From positions 12,286,716-12,350,715 of the forward strand of contig JAJEKV010000027.1 in NCBI GenBank assembly GCA_021234155.1: a DNA stretch of 64,000 nt, given 5' to 3'. This document shows, one piece after another, positions 12,385 through 23,289 of this stretch; the first letter of the stretch is position 1; each line of letters begins with the position of its first letter. The notes under the pieces are model-generated. The model saw only the letters and a program-made list of their open reading frames with translations, was not told where the DNA came from and searched no databases. This DNA comes from Isoetes taiwanensis (taxonomy: Eukaryota > Streptophyta > Lycopodiopsida > Isoetales > Isoetaceae). Position numbers and translations under genes: made by a program.

Positions 12385-13467
12385 ATGTTGTGTAATCATT
12401 TGATGTATAGCCAAGATGCAATTATCATTCATCTAGATGACGGTAGTGGGAACTCTGAAGTTGGATTTGTAAGGGTAAAAGGTACTGCTTCTTATGCAGA
12501 CCTCAGATTTGAGATAGAAAATGATGAGTTGGAAGGACTCAACGATTATGGTTTTGTTTTCCTTGGTGAGCGGAAGTTACCTTTGTCACGAAAGCAAGAA
12601 GGAAGGTTTAAGGTCACGAATAGTGAGGTTCTTGTAAGGCTCACAGATGATAGCAGAATTCAGCCTTCTAAAATTCAGCCTTTTAAAAAGCCACGTCTAA
12701 TTGTTGAAGAGTTAGAAGAAGAAGTCAATCAACACGATGATGTGGTGGAGATTGCTTCAGATACTCAAAGTGAACAGTACAAGAGTTATAAGGACAAGAG
12801 TGATAAGTATGACAATGGCAATGGGGAATCCTTGTGTGAGAGCAAAATGGAGTCTAAGCTGGCCACAAGGGCTGAAATATGTAAGTGGAAAAAGGACTTT
12901 AGATATTACACAAACAAAATGAGCAATGCTGGCAGGCACGACCCCTTTGAGCTCATGTCTGCAGATGTAAATGGCCGGGCAATACATTATATATGGTGTG
13001 TGGAGTGTGATGTACGTTATGGAAAAGGTGGCCGTGATACTATGTACAACTTCACAGCAAGACATTGTGACACTGACATGCATAAGGATAATTATCGATC
13101 CCATCATATGGAGCAAGTAACAACAATAAATCTTGAAGTTAAGAAAGCAACAAATGATACTATTGAATGGAACAAGGCTATAGTGGAGCAATGCTTACTG
13201 CAGGATGAGCAGTCCGATGTCATTTTTGAGTTGTACAAGGACAACATAGCAAGCTACATAGATTTGAGAAGCATTTGTATTGCTTGCAAACTATGCAACT
13301 AGTCAATCTTGATGTTTCCGCCAGCTGGATCCGTGGTCACGAACATGAAGCAACACATACAATCTTCTAGGCACGTTCAAAATGCTGCAGCAAAGGAGGC
13401 CAGGGACAAGAAAGTTGAGGAGCATAACAAGGGAGGAAGACCACAAAAGAATCAGCTTGATCCATGA
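12385..13467 (+). pseudogene. Zinc-finger N-terminal part of unidentified transposase-like protein
   Basis: The frame is open for 305 codons from 12385 and hits TAG at 13300-13302. It then continues in the same frame for 54 more codons to a TGA at 13465. The first 90 residues include a YGFVFLGERKLPLSRKQE segment that looks like the end of a small ubiquitin-like or PB1-like fold (inference). An acidic linker follows. At residues about 204-234 there is a C-x2-C...H-x5-H finger (WCVEC ... RHCDTDMHKD). A second finger (ACKLC ... KQHIQSSRH) is cut by the in-frame TAG. The tail is basic (KGGRPQKNQ). A single nonsense change inside a conserved finger points to a dead copy. No neighbour partner is evident. 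Confidence 0.6.
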
Positions 13468-13618
13468 CAAACCAGCATGTTAACATTCATCACTCGAGGT
13501 AATGCATAATATTTATTTAGTTTTATGTGTTGCTATGATTTAATATTTTGTATTTTGTCACATTATTGCATGTACATAATATTTGTCTTTGATCACACTC
13601 CAGCAACATCGTCTGGAG

Positions 13619-13690
13619 TAAAAAAGCGAGGCTTTGGCATGGATAATGGATGCATGGATAATGGCTTTGGCATGGATAGTAGGTTGATAT
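13619..13690 (+). repeat. Short tandem repeat GGCATGGATAATGG-like, ~3 copies
   Basis: Imperfect copies of GGCATGGATAATGG and TGCATGGATAATGG lie between the zinc-finger and catalytic parts of the transposase-like element. Confidence 0.7.
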
Positions 13691-13740
13691 TGCTTGTATC
13701 AATACACTATTTTGTTGGCTGTTGTAGAGCATCATGAATA

Positions 13741-15442
13741 ATGGGATACTTAAAAATATCTGAAAATACAGGAAATGCATGTTTGGTTTCTTTATGTTGG
13801 GGTTATTGGCAAATGAAATATAGATACGCATCTAAAACAAAGGACCTGAGGCCATTCTTAGATGAGTCACGACCTGGGTCAAAATGGTACTGCGAACCAA
13901 AGGTGCAAGGATCCTTTACTAGAATCAATAATAGTTGAAGGCACGTTTAGGCACATCTCATGTAAAAGGATCAGCAATGATCGAGAACCCTTCATGAACT
14001 ATTAGTGTTCATATTGCTCATCGATACCAAAGGCAAGGGATTTTAGGATGAGAGTTTCTAGATATTTTAAGGGCTTGTTAAATGGTAAAAAACCAAGAGG
14101 CTCGAGAACAACACAGCCATGTATTAGGGTTGACTACTTGACCAATAGAGAGATGCATAACTTAGCAAAGGCTACAAGATACCAAAATAGAATGGTAAGA
14201 AGAGAGTTGATGTTTACGAAAATGAAACTTGTAGCATTGTTCGTGAAACGACGATCAATACGTGATAGCCTATCTGAATCTATGCGTCGAAAAGATGTTA
14301 AGAAGTTTTGTACAGATATTGTTGAGGCCCATCGTCAAGGTAAGTTTGACGGAAAACCTGCACTATGGAGCTTCCTTACTGACATTGCACATAACGTTGG
14401 AAGACCAGGGCAGGGAAATCGCTACAAGCAAACTACGAAACAACTCTTTGAAACAGTTAAGATTTGGGGAGAGCAAAGAATGTATAATTTTTTGTCCTTA
14501 AATTTATCTGGCCCTAGTTTATCCACCACAATGCGTTCTGGCCGAGGGAATTTCATATACAGATTTGGTATACGAGAAGATACCTTTATTCACTTAGCAA
14601 ACACATATGCAAAATACATGAAGGATTTAGGCTTAGCGCTTGGACATGTGCATGTAACTGTTGCGGAGGATGAAACTGTCATAAAGAAAACTGTGAAGTG
14701 GATTGCAAGCGATGATTGCTTAGTGGGATTTTGTGGCAAGTTACAGGATCATGCATGTGATGCTGCTTATCTAGTTTGTGTTGGATCAGGAGGTAGTGGT
14801 TACCAAAACATCATTCAAGCATTTGCAGACAATATGGTTGCACATTATGCACGAGTCCTAATTATTAACCCCTTGCATTCGTGATTACCAAAGCTTGTGT
14901 TGGTGGTCCAGCTTACATATAACAGATTCAATCGCAAATTTGTAAGATCTCAATGGGAGAAGGTTCTTAAACTTTGGGATATGCATTTGCGACCAGTTTT
15001 AGGGCCCCTAATTGGGCATAGTTCTGATGGGGATGCACGTCGTAGAGCATGCATGCTACAAGATTATACGTCATTAAAAGGGCCCATTAATTGTTTTGGG
15101 GTAGATTGGGAAGGCTGGATTTTACATGCAAGTATTAGAAATGATAGCAGCGTGCATGGTCTTCATGACCAAGACTTCATACACAATGGAAAGAAATTGA
15201 TCAATCCCCTCGATAACGCATCAAGAAGACTGTACCTAGGTAACGAGTTGGTGAAACTAAATGATGTATGGCATGTTTTTAACTTATGCCATGGAGAACA
15301 TGGATTGCAACTAAGAGATGTTGAAAGAAAAGATCGTCAAAACTGGAGGGCTGCACAAAGAATTGCGTCTAGAAGAGTTCAAGCATGCTTAAGAAAACTG
15401 AGAAATGATATGAACTCTCCATACCACAGATCCGAACTTTAG
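13741..15442 (+). pseudogene. Catalytic core of unidentified transposase-like protein
   Basis: 13741-13938 contains KTKDLRPFLDESRPGSKWYCEP. From 14048 the frame is open for 278 codons to TGA at 14882-14884, and then continues in the same frame to 15442, so only one nonsense codon splits about 460 residues. The motifs in order are VAEDET, DCLVGFCGKLQDH, INPLHS[stop]LPKL, RSQWEKVLKLW, GHSSDGDARRR, GLHDQDFIHNGKKL and KDRQNWRAAQR. The acidic residues in EDET and SSDGD are candidate DD(E/D) catalytic positions (inference). The TGA sits where an arginine CGA could have been, as expected from C-to-T decay of methylated DNA. Codon use resembles the zinc-finger part upstream. Confidence 0.6.
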
Positions 15443-16359
15443 GTACTGAGATCTACCTTTATGTGGTGTCATTATACATTGATATCTTCTTGTCAACACA
15501 CATGAATTTAAGGTCGCGAATCGGGGCTGCTTCGAGGGTGTCCTTCTCCTTCTGGTCAGCTTATTTGCCTCTAGCTTCTTGTTTGTTCTCCCTTGTTATT
15601 CTGCTGTAAGTCCTTGTCACTAGTTGGTCTCTCTTACCATTGCAGACTTTGGAGGTTATGGATTATTGATCATGATTCCTATTCTCTAAAAAAAAACCTC
15701 ATAAGCCGTGAGACATTTATGGACATCCAAATGTCCTACCATTTTGTTGTTCTATTAGTAAAATATTTTAGAGATTATTGTAAGGACTTAGTAGTTAAAG
15801 CTACATTGCCTGAGTTACGGCGCATGTGAGAAATTTTTTTCCAAAGTTGGTGGTATGGTAAGGAATGGCGTTCATATCTTTGGTGCAGATTTGTTGGAGA
15901 GTGCAAGTGCCCTAAATAAGATAGCTGAATTTCAAGCTCTATCGGATCTATTATTTCCTGCTGCACACGCCAAACAGGAAAATATTTGGCATGTTCTAGA
16001 GCGCCAAGTAGACGAAGATGGTAAAGAAACATCTTGTGACATCTGATTATAGTGAGGTCAGCACAGATGCAGATATAATAAGTGCATTAAAAGAAGGTTC
16101 TTGCTTGCAAAAGAGTTATGCAGTCAAGTAGGTATATCAGGCAATGATGATAAAAGCTCAACCTGGTGGGATGAGCCATGGCAGTTGGAAGATTGCTTCC
16201 TTTCAGACTACCATAATGAACTAGATTGATGCCATATTGAGGATGAGTCAGATATTGTGGATGTTGAGAACGAACATGAAAGTGCTCTTGTAGCAGGCAA
16301 AACATCTCATAATAGCGGACAAGGAGCATGTTGATGAGGAACATGTTATAGAATCAGAG
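15443..16359 (+). pseudogene. Fragmented middle/C-terminal part of the same transposase-like protein
   Basis: Short same-strand pieces in changing frames continue the protein. They include a LWRLWIIDHDSYSLKKNLISRE-like stretch (15640-15710), FVVLLVKYFRD, and VRNGVHIFGADLLESASALNKI (15855-15930). Several frameshifts and stops separate them. The order is consistent with decay of one continuous gene rather than separate genes. Confidence 0.5.
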
Positions 16360-16953
16360 ATGAGGCATGTTTTTGATGAAATGCTAGATAAAGAGGAGTT
16401 AAGAAAAGGTATCAAAGTTGATAGAGCTGTGAAAATTGACGATAAGAAAGTATACAAGGCAACCTTAGTTAGTTATCTTAATGGAAATCCTTGGCTTTCC
16501 AAGGACAGGTTAACTAAGGGTTATGCACATGGTAATGAATCCGACAAGAAAATTAATGCTGCGACATCTCTAGGAATTGGATCCGATTGTGCAGTTTATT
16601 TCGAAGTACAAAAGGATAAAAGTTTGAAGCGTAAGCAGCATACAAACTGCAGTGGGGAGAACCTGCTTGTGTGGTATTTGGGTAGGGTTTTAAGCATGAG
16701 AAGAAAGATGGGTAAAGGGTGGAGAGAAAGTAGAGAGCCCATTGACTTGAGAAATCGACCGTCTTATTGCATAGAAGTGAATCTGGCTTGGTATAATGAG
16801 CACACGAAAGGGAGTTCTACATGGTTCACTTATGACTTATCAGACTTTCAGCTAATATCTCTTGACTCTGTCATTTCACTTGCTTGCATAACATATAAGC
16901 CTGAAAGGAGTAAGTACTATTTAGATGATAATGACAGATGCAAATTCAACTGA
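16360..16953 (+). pseudogene. C-terminal block of the unidentified transposase-like protein
   Basis: A 197-codon frame with KATLVSYLNGNPWLSKDRL near residues 40-58, LVWYLGRVLSMRRK, and RPSYCIEVNLAWYNE near the middle. It follows the catalytic core on the same strand without any other gene between, so I treat it as the end of the same protein. No known domain name can be attached from memory. Confidence 0.5.
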
Positions 16954-18200
16954 CCCAAATCCTTATACGCCATCTTTTGGACTGGCCACATATTCTAGAG
17001 TATTTCATGTGGAGCGTAACTTCTTAATTTGAATCGGATTTGGTTCAATCCTAGGACTTTGTTGCATACTGCATGTTATTTTCGTGACTTGAGACACAGC
17101 TTGGCCATCTAAATATCCTAACACTTCATCCCGCCTAATTGCTATCACCCTTAGTGTTAGATGCCAATCGGGAATGGTTCCCAAACATGCACAATGCACA
17201 AATGTAATTACAAACTGCGCTCTGCTTGGACTAAAAGTCTGGCTGAAGACGATAATCTCAGCATTAATGAATCTTGAGAGATATCGCAAGAGAGTGGATT
17301 CCTTTGATTTTTGTGTCCACCACGTGCATGTCGGCAAGAGAAATCATCAACATCCCACAAATAAGACACCTCAAGATTAGCTTGCTCCAATTTGTCAAAA
17401 TCCATGAGGTTTATGCTGCTTATTAGATTTTGCAGTTAGATAGTCATGATGTCCCTCATAAAAACACAAACAGTTCCCAAACCTCGTATGTCTAAGTTTC
17501 TTTATACAATATACATACACATATACAAACCTTCTCTATACATTGATTTGTATACACGCACATACACAAATTAAACCTGGGCCAACAACTAATTCTAATC
17601 ACTTCCTCTGTGTTTCAAAAATATAACTCATGGTCTCTTTATGTGATTATATACTTTCAACCGTTAACAGGTGCTGATTATGCTTCATAGAAGCTGAAAA
17701 CAACTTTTGGCCTTATGATGGTGCTCCATAAGTTAACTCTAGATGCTTGTATAGTAGTACCATCATGTCTATACATAAAATATTAGTTAATAATATAATT
17801 TTGAACTTCAAATCCAACCTCCTAAGATCATATCTAGTACACACACCCTCTATGTCTAATATAATTCAGAATCCAACCTCCTCAGATCATTTGCAAGTCT
17901 AGTATACAACATCGGATCAAAGTTGATAAATTTTCCAAATGCATCAATAGATACATGATATTACCTTTGGATCAATCTACAAAATGCATGTTTATCAAAG
18001 AGCTCTCTAAAACCTATAATCACAAAACAGGAAATAAATATACTATTTCCATAGATTGAAACAGAGAAAATAAATGCAGGAAAATTTTACCTTCGGAGGA
18101 GCCAGAAGGTCTCTCATCGGCCGACGATTTCTTTGGCCTTGTCACCCACTTTCAAGACATGAAAACAACTAAGACCTTGCTGCCCTAACACCATAGCAAT
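16954..18200. other. Intergenic, unassigned
   Basis: AT-rich with short frames only. Two patches near 17811-17830 and 17870-17890 repeat a CAGAATCCAACCTCCT-like motif. No gene recognised. Confidence 0.4.
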
Positions 18201-18203
18201 TCT

Positions 18204-18786
18204 CTATGTTGATTTGTAGCTGGGCTGCTCAAAGAAGGATTGCAAAAGAAAGGTACATTTTGCTGATTTTAGAGGATGATCTATAGTAACCTTGTGTTCT
18301 CCTTGAAAGATGTTCATTCGGCAAGGCTTCCTCCATGAAGTCTCGGCTTGTATGGCATCTAACCATGTGCGACTCGGCAACAAAGTATAAGTTTCAAGCA
18401 TGCACACTCTCGCAAATTTCAAAACCATGAAATCAAAATTGCTTCCACCTCATAAACCTTGGATAAGACATTTCTTATGACTCCCCATAGGCTGCACCTT
18501 CATTTGATTGAATGCTTTGAGCATCATAGTTGTCGGTTCCATCATTTTTTAATCCAACTTGAAGCATTATATGGTAAGGCATTACATTCACTCCATTTGC
18601 GGTATCTATGTTGGCGTCTTTGATTAAATATCCATTAATACTCACATCACAAAGAAATGGCCCGGATCCTTGGATTGCGGGGGGCTGGTGGCTCCATTCT
18701 ACTCTTATTGGTATCATTTGAGATGATTTGTTGAACTGAAATTTCTGATTTTGTTCTTCCCCCTAACTCTTGCAACAAATTTGGAG
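18204..18786 (-). pseudogene. Ty3/gypsy protease region, 3' part of a split fossil
   Basis: On the minus strand, 18717-18475 encodes INGYLIKDANIDTANGVNVMP, the plant gypsy aspartic-protease pattern. The usual D-T/S-G catalytic triad reads D-T-A, so it is probably inactive. Next, 18428-18204 encodes WLDAIQA.TS and IFQGEHKVTI.HPLKSAKCT, the usual continuation downstream of the protease. The coding sense runs leftwards and its upstream part is found on the other side of the YR retroelement, at 25507-27182. The fossil carries stops of its own. Confidence 0.72.
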
Positions 18787-18791
18787 AATGC
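18787..18791. repeat. AATGC at left edge of YR retroelement insertion
   Basis: The same 5-mer occurs at 25502-25506 directly after the right edge and again at the internal junction 24751-24755. It could be a short target duplication or the shared core at which a circular element recombined with the target. Confidence 0.6.
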
Positions 18792-18793
18792 TT

Positions 18794-18950
18794 CGGTTCT
18801 ATTGCGCTAGCAATAGAACCGCCATTCCTTGGATGGGGACGCCACCTCGGCTCCTTTCCTTTTTATAGTCCATTTTTCCTCCTCTTTGGTTATCGGCGTT
18901 CTCCTTGGGCTTGTTTTTCCTATTCTGGCGCCTCTACGGTTTCCTACCAT
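18794..18950 (+). repeat. Terminal repeat A1 of YR retroelement
   Basis: About 155 bp that recur at 24756-24904, with the stretch from CTCCTTTCC to GCGCCTCTAC nearly identical. It starts with the palindromic site at 18795-18820. Confidence 0.88.
18795..18820. repeat. Palindromic candidate recombination site, left
   Basis: GGTTCTATTGC and GCAATAGAACC are perfect 11-bp inverted arms around a 4-bp GCTA centre (or 9-bp arms around an 8-bp spacer). This resembles the arm-spacer-arm layout of tyrosine-recombinase sites. It recurs at 24757-24782 with centre GCTG. Confidence 0.75.
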
Positions 18951-19385
18951 CAAGAAGCACATGTCGTGCAGAAGAGCTCAAGCGTGTGCCCCTCAGCCTA
19001 CATTCCTACTTTCGAGGAAGTTTTCTCAAAGATACGATGATTGTGATTTTCTTGATTTTTAATTCTGTTTTCGTCGGCAGTGGTTTTGCTGTTTGGGATG
19101 CATCTCGGAGTCTTGGGTATCGGTCCCGTCCCGGTTATGGCATGGTCAAGGCGTTTTTCTTGAGCGATTTCGGTTAGTTGGTTGTTTTTTCGCTTTGTTC
19201 CTTGTTTTGTTGGATTGATTGCATCGGCTTGCTACCCAGTAGCTTCCTGGGTCTTCTTCCTTCAGGGACCCCTTGCTAGTCTGTTTCTTCGAGCCTCTGC
19301 CCATGAATTTTCAGGCGAATCCGGCCCCCCTTGCGCCTCTGCCGGGCGGTTGGCGGTGGGGCATGTATTCGACCCGCCATAGCCC

Positions 19386-21110
19386 GTGCTTCTTTGCTCA
19401 GGTTCTCGGTCTAGCTCCGACCCACTCTCCACTGGCTCCTCTCAAACCTTTTGTTCGGGTCCGATTTCTGTGTTTTCCGTCGATTGCTTAGGTTCCTTCC
19501 GTTTTTTGCTTCTCGGTCTCTGTTGGCTCGAAATCGGCTTCCCTTTGTTTACCGGATCGCCCTTACTCTTCTATTCGGCTCTATTTGGCCCTCTAGCATC
19601 CATCTCCTCTACGCCACCTTACGTATTTGCCCTCCTCGGCTCTTTCCTCTCATCCCACTCTCTCTTCATCATCGCTCTTTCCCGCTTCTGTGTTTTTTCT
19701 CTCTGCTCTCCACCTTCACCGTCCGCGTTCACGGCTGCCGCTTCCGCCATTTCTGAAGCAGGGATACCGGGCCATCGACCCGGTTTACCCCGGTTTTTGG
19801 TTGGGTTTCCACGGTCCGGTTTCCCTGGTGCTATTGTCTTTTTCTTTTTGGGTTGTTTTAGTTTTTCGTGCCTAGTTGTTGGGGTTATTGTTTCTAGTTT
19901 GTTTTTTGTGTTGGTGTTGTTTTCCGTTTTCTTGGTTGGCATTATTTTGTTTCTTGCTCTAGTATTCTTTCCGGTTGGCATTATTTTGGTTACTGCTGTG
20001 GGTTCTATTTTTCTTGCTTCTTTGCATGTTTTCGCCAATTACGTTTTCTCGTCGTTTTTTCATTATAGAGTTATGTTTGGTTGGTGTGTTGCAAACTCGT
20101 TTCGGGCTTGGTGTTATTGTTGCCATGGATCTCGTAAAAGCGTGTTGATTTTTTCCATTGTTGGTACTAACATTTGTGAATTGTGTGTTTTAGACATTTT
20201 TTTCCGCGATATGGCGGATCGAACATTCTAGCACCTCGGGTTTCTTTCTGCGGGCTCGGAGGGCTAAGCGGGTGCGAAGCAAACCTTGCCCCATCCACTC
20301 CACCTATCACGGCGTGCCCGCACCTCTGGGGTTTCTATTGCCTGCGAGGTGTCTGTCGCATACTCCGCAGCTTCTCTTGAGCCTCTCCATCCGGTTTTTT
20401 TCTACTGCTCCGGATGCGGTAGTCGCTTCTCACTCTGGCTCGGTGGGCCCTTCTAAAGCTATCTCCCTGTGTCATTTGTACATTGCCCCCTGTTTTTTTT
20501 TCCTTTGCTTCGCGGAGTCCGTGGGGTTGAGCCACTCTTTGCCCATTGCCGGTTCTGCGGTTCCCTCCTCTCGGTCAGGTGGATATGGTGCTTTTCGGCT
20601 TTTGCAAACCCTTGATTACGGATGGCGCGGATCCGAGTTACTGCGGTCGACTCTCACTTCTAACACTAATGTTCATGGCGGATCGAGGTGTTGCGCCAAG
20701 AAGTTGGGAGCGCTCTTCCGCGATCGGTTCCGGCTTTAAGAGAGTCATCGCGCCACCCGGTCTGAGTTCCTTTGTACCCACGAGTCAGTTAGGGAGCTTC
20801 ATGCTCGTTTGATTGCCCTCTCGCGAGTGCGATGTTGTCCTCAGATTGTCCGAAGAAGGTAAAAGTCGCCACTTTGCGAGGATGAAGTTTTGATTATCGG
20901 TGATCAGCGAGGGCTATGATGTAGCCTTGGATTTTGATGACCACCTTGCCCACCTTACGGCTGGCGATGATTCTAAGAAATTGAAACTAGCTCGGCCCGG
21001 ATGCATCGTGATCGGCGCCCTTACGCTTCTAGATCCTTTGCCCGCCCTCCGGCTCCACCTTCTGCTGCCACATCTCAACCCTCTTTTCCCTCATCTCGGT
21101 GGGGTCTAGG
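19386..21110 (+). pseudogene. Putative gag-like region of YR retroelement
   Basis: Where a gag gene is expected (between A1 and the polymerase) there are long plus-strand frames such as 19386-20231 (281 codons, extremely hydrophobic) and 20272-20739. None shows a zinc knuckle or a recognisable capsid motif. The strand is so pyrimidine-rich that open frames arise easily, so these may not be the true reading frames. The short 20900-21109 frame (YDVALDFDDHLAHL) looks more protein-like. Assignment rests on position only. Confidence 0.3.
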
Positions 21111-21879
21111 CCATTTTGCACTTTTGTGGGGCGCTGGCCATCGTGATTGAGCGTGCCATTCTCGCCCCCAACACGGGCTCTCCTGTTGCTCCCTCCCGCC
21201 TTCGCCCCACCCCCGGGTCCTTTGGTGCCGGCCCCGGCTCCGTTTTTTCCTCGTCCAGGCCCTTGAATCTTAGTTCTCCCCTTGCATATCTTCGCCCTGT
21301 TGTCATGGATTCTCGACATTAATACAAATTTTGGTCCTTTTTCGGTATTGTTGGTTTTCTTGTGATATAAATTTGTTTGAATTGAGTTTTGTGCTACCGA
21401 TCGGTTGTGGTTGTTTTTTTCTTGTTATGTTGAGTTTTTGCTTCAAAATTGATATTTTTGTTTGTGGAAGTATGATAGGTTGTTAGTTGTCTTACTCGGC
21501 ATTGTAGTTGGATGTTTGTCGTCTATTCCTTGCGTTTATGCCTTGTGGTGATCATTGTGTTTGGTGTTGGCTTTGGGGTGTTTTATCTTATCCACGGTTA
21601 TCCCTCGACTAACTTGGTTTGTTTTTCTTTTGGCAACATAACTACGGTTTGTATCCGTTTTTCAGAATGTGCTCGATCACCTCCATCATCCCTCATCTTG
21701 GCATCGACCCTCCCACATTGGTGATTTAGCTTACGCATACGTGGTCTGAATCGCCTCAAACCGCTTTTCCTTTTCGGGGTCTATCATTTCCTCATAGCGG
21801 GTTTTGCATTGGATCGGTTTGGTTATCGCCTCCCTTGGTCATTTTCTCGATCCATCATTTGCTTTTTCGCTCCAAATCA

Positions 21880-22800
21880 CTCTTCTTTGTCTACCCACCT
21901 AGACTTTGCGCGCTTTCGGCCGTTTCGATCTCTTAGCGATGCAGGTGCGCATCCCATCCCCCCGCCCTTTCTTTTGCTCCCCCTTGGGTGTTGTCCCCAA
22001 AAGCATGAACAAGTTTAGCCTTATCCTTGACTTACGATATTTGAACTCTTTCTTGTCAATCCCCTCCTTCGGTATGAGTCTCTTGAGCTGCTTTCACATT
22101 TATATGCGCCTAATGATTTTTCTCTTTGCGGTCGACCTTAAGTCTGGTTATCACCATGTCTCTATTTGGCCTCCTCGCGCACTTTTTTTGGGTTTTGAGC
22201 TCGAAGGTCGTTTTTTCGTCTTTAATGTCCTCCCCTTTGGTCTTGCTTCGCTCCTTTTGTCTTTACCAAATTAGTTAGGCAGTTAGTTCGGTTTTGGCGG
22301 GGCCGGGGGGGATTCGTTGCTTGCCCTATGTCGATGATATTTTGTTTCTATGCGGTCCCTCCACGAGTCTCTCCAGTTCGGCGTCATTGCCGGCTTACAG
22401 CAGGCGGTTTTCTCTTGGCATGGAAAAAGTGTCGTTTTCGTCTCTCACACCGCACAATCTTTTTAGGCTTCATAGTAGATGCACAAGAAGGTTTCTTTTC
22501 GCATTTCTCGGGGCAAAAAGGGCGGGTTTTGTCTCTTTGTTCTACCTTGTTAGCCTCGATTATGTCTCCTCGCCATATTGCTCGGTTTCTTGGTTTTATC
22601 GGTCTGCGCCTAGTCACAGGCCATTTGTGTCTTTGCCTTGACTTGGGGCCTCCATTCGATTTCGTGATGCGACCTTTGGGATACCCTCTCCTGCTGTCCC
22701 CTCTTGCGTCGCGGAAATCCGGCTTTGGGAAGGCGGTTATCGTCATTTTAAGCCAGAGCCCTATTTGGCCCCAGCGTGCTCAAATCTACCTTGGGTTTTG
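21880..22800 (+). pseudogene. Reverse transcriptase of YR retroelement
   Basis: The frame 21906-22274 holds the RT blocks SPLGVVPK, LILDLRYLN, FAVDLKSGYHHVSI (block A aspartate) and FNVLPFGL (block B). After a frameshift, 22294 onward holds CLPYVDDILFL (block C, YVDD catalytic pair). After another shift, FLGFIVDAQEG and PRHIARFLGFIG follow. Block order and spacing are complete. The AVDLKSGYHH and YVDD combination with a DIRS/Ngaro-type RNase H right after it argues against Ty1, Ty3 or LINE affiliation. At least three frameshifts inactivate it. The role would be cDNA synthesis in the cytoplasm or nucleus; any target-site detail is unknown. Confidence 0.85.
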
Positions 22801-23270
22801 ATGCTAGCGATGAGGGATGGGGCGGCTGGTTTTCGTCCCGGATCTCGGCTTCTCTCCTTCTGCGGTGTTTTCCGCGGCGGATGATCGCCTCAATCTTCCA
22901 CTTGGCGCGAACTCTTTGCTCTTTTTCAGATCTTGCGGCGGTGTGCTCCGATTCTTGGCTGGATCGGCGTGATAGCTCGCGGGGATAACCGAATATGTTT
23001 TTTCATTACGAGTGGCGGTTCACGATCTCAGGCACTTCATTTTTGCTTCTAGAAGTACTAATTTTTGCTATCGGTATCATATTGGTTGGAGCGGTATGGG
23101 TTCCACGGTTGGAGAATGAGTGGGCTGATTATCTTTCAAAGATCCGGGCCTTTGATGAGTTTGCCTTATCTCCCTCATTTTTCATCTCTTTGAGGCTTGG
23201 GGCCCTCATCATGTGGATCGTTTTGCTAGCCCTTCTAATGCCTTCTTTGCCCGTTTTTCAATACTAAGGA
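22776..23270 (+). pseudogene. RNase H domain of YR retroelement
   Basis: FDASDEGWGGW (22797-22830) is the characteristic RNase H opening of DIRS and Ngaro elements, where the first Asp is catalytic. Downstream come ARTLCSFSDLAA-like, then VWVPRLENEWADYLSKI (23095-23145), the closing WVPR..N..ADYLSK box. Next a LGALIMWIVLLALLMPSLPVF segment in one frame corresponds in the alternative frame to a WGPHHVDRFAS-like motif, which also follows RNase H in these elements. Two frameshifts are needed to read it as one protein. Confidence 0.82.
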
Positions 23271-23289
23271 TATTTACCCTCACCGGATT

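Larger units (their letters stand above)
12385..16953 (+). mobile_element. Decayed DNA-transposon-like element, zinc-finger transposase family not identified
   Basis: Four consecutive long plus-strand pieces (12385-13467, 13741-13938, 14048-15442, 16360-16953) read as one very large protein with the same codon character. The order is an N-terminal small-domain-like region, two BED-like C2..H2 fingers, a catalytic core with EDET, FCG, NPLH and SSDGDARRR motifs, and a C-terminal block. I remember this motif order from large uncharacterised transposase-like proteins of fungi, sponges and cnidarians, but cannot name the superfamily. Terminal inverted repeats and a target duplication were not found by eye. 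Confidence 0.6.

Noticed and set aside
12757-13191. Minus-strand 144-codon frame
   Set aside because: Antisense shadow of the zinc-finger coding frame with no recognisable protein pattern.
19619-20038. Minus-strand Lys/Pro-rich 139-codon frame
   Set aside because: It is the complement of the pyrimidine-rich YR element strand, lacks any motif and lies antisense to the polymerase.
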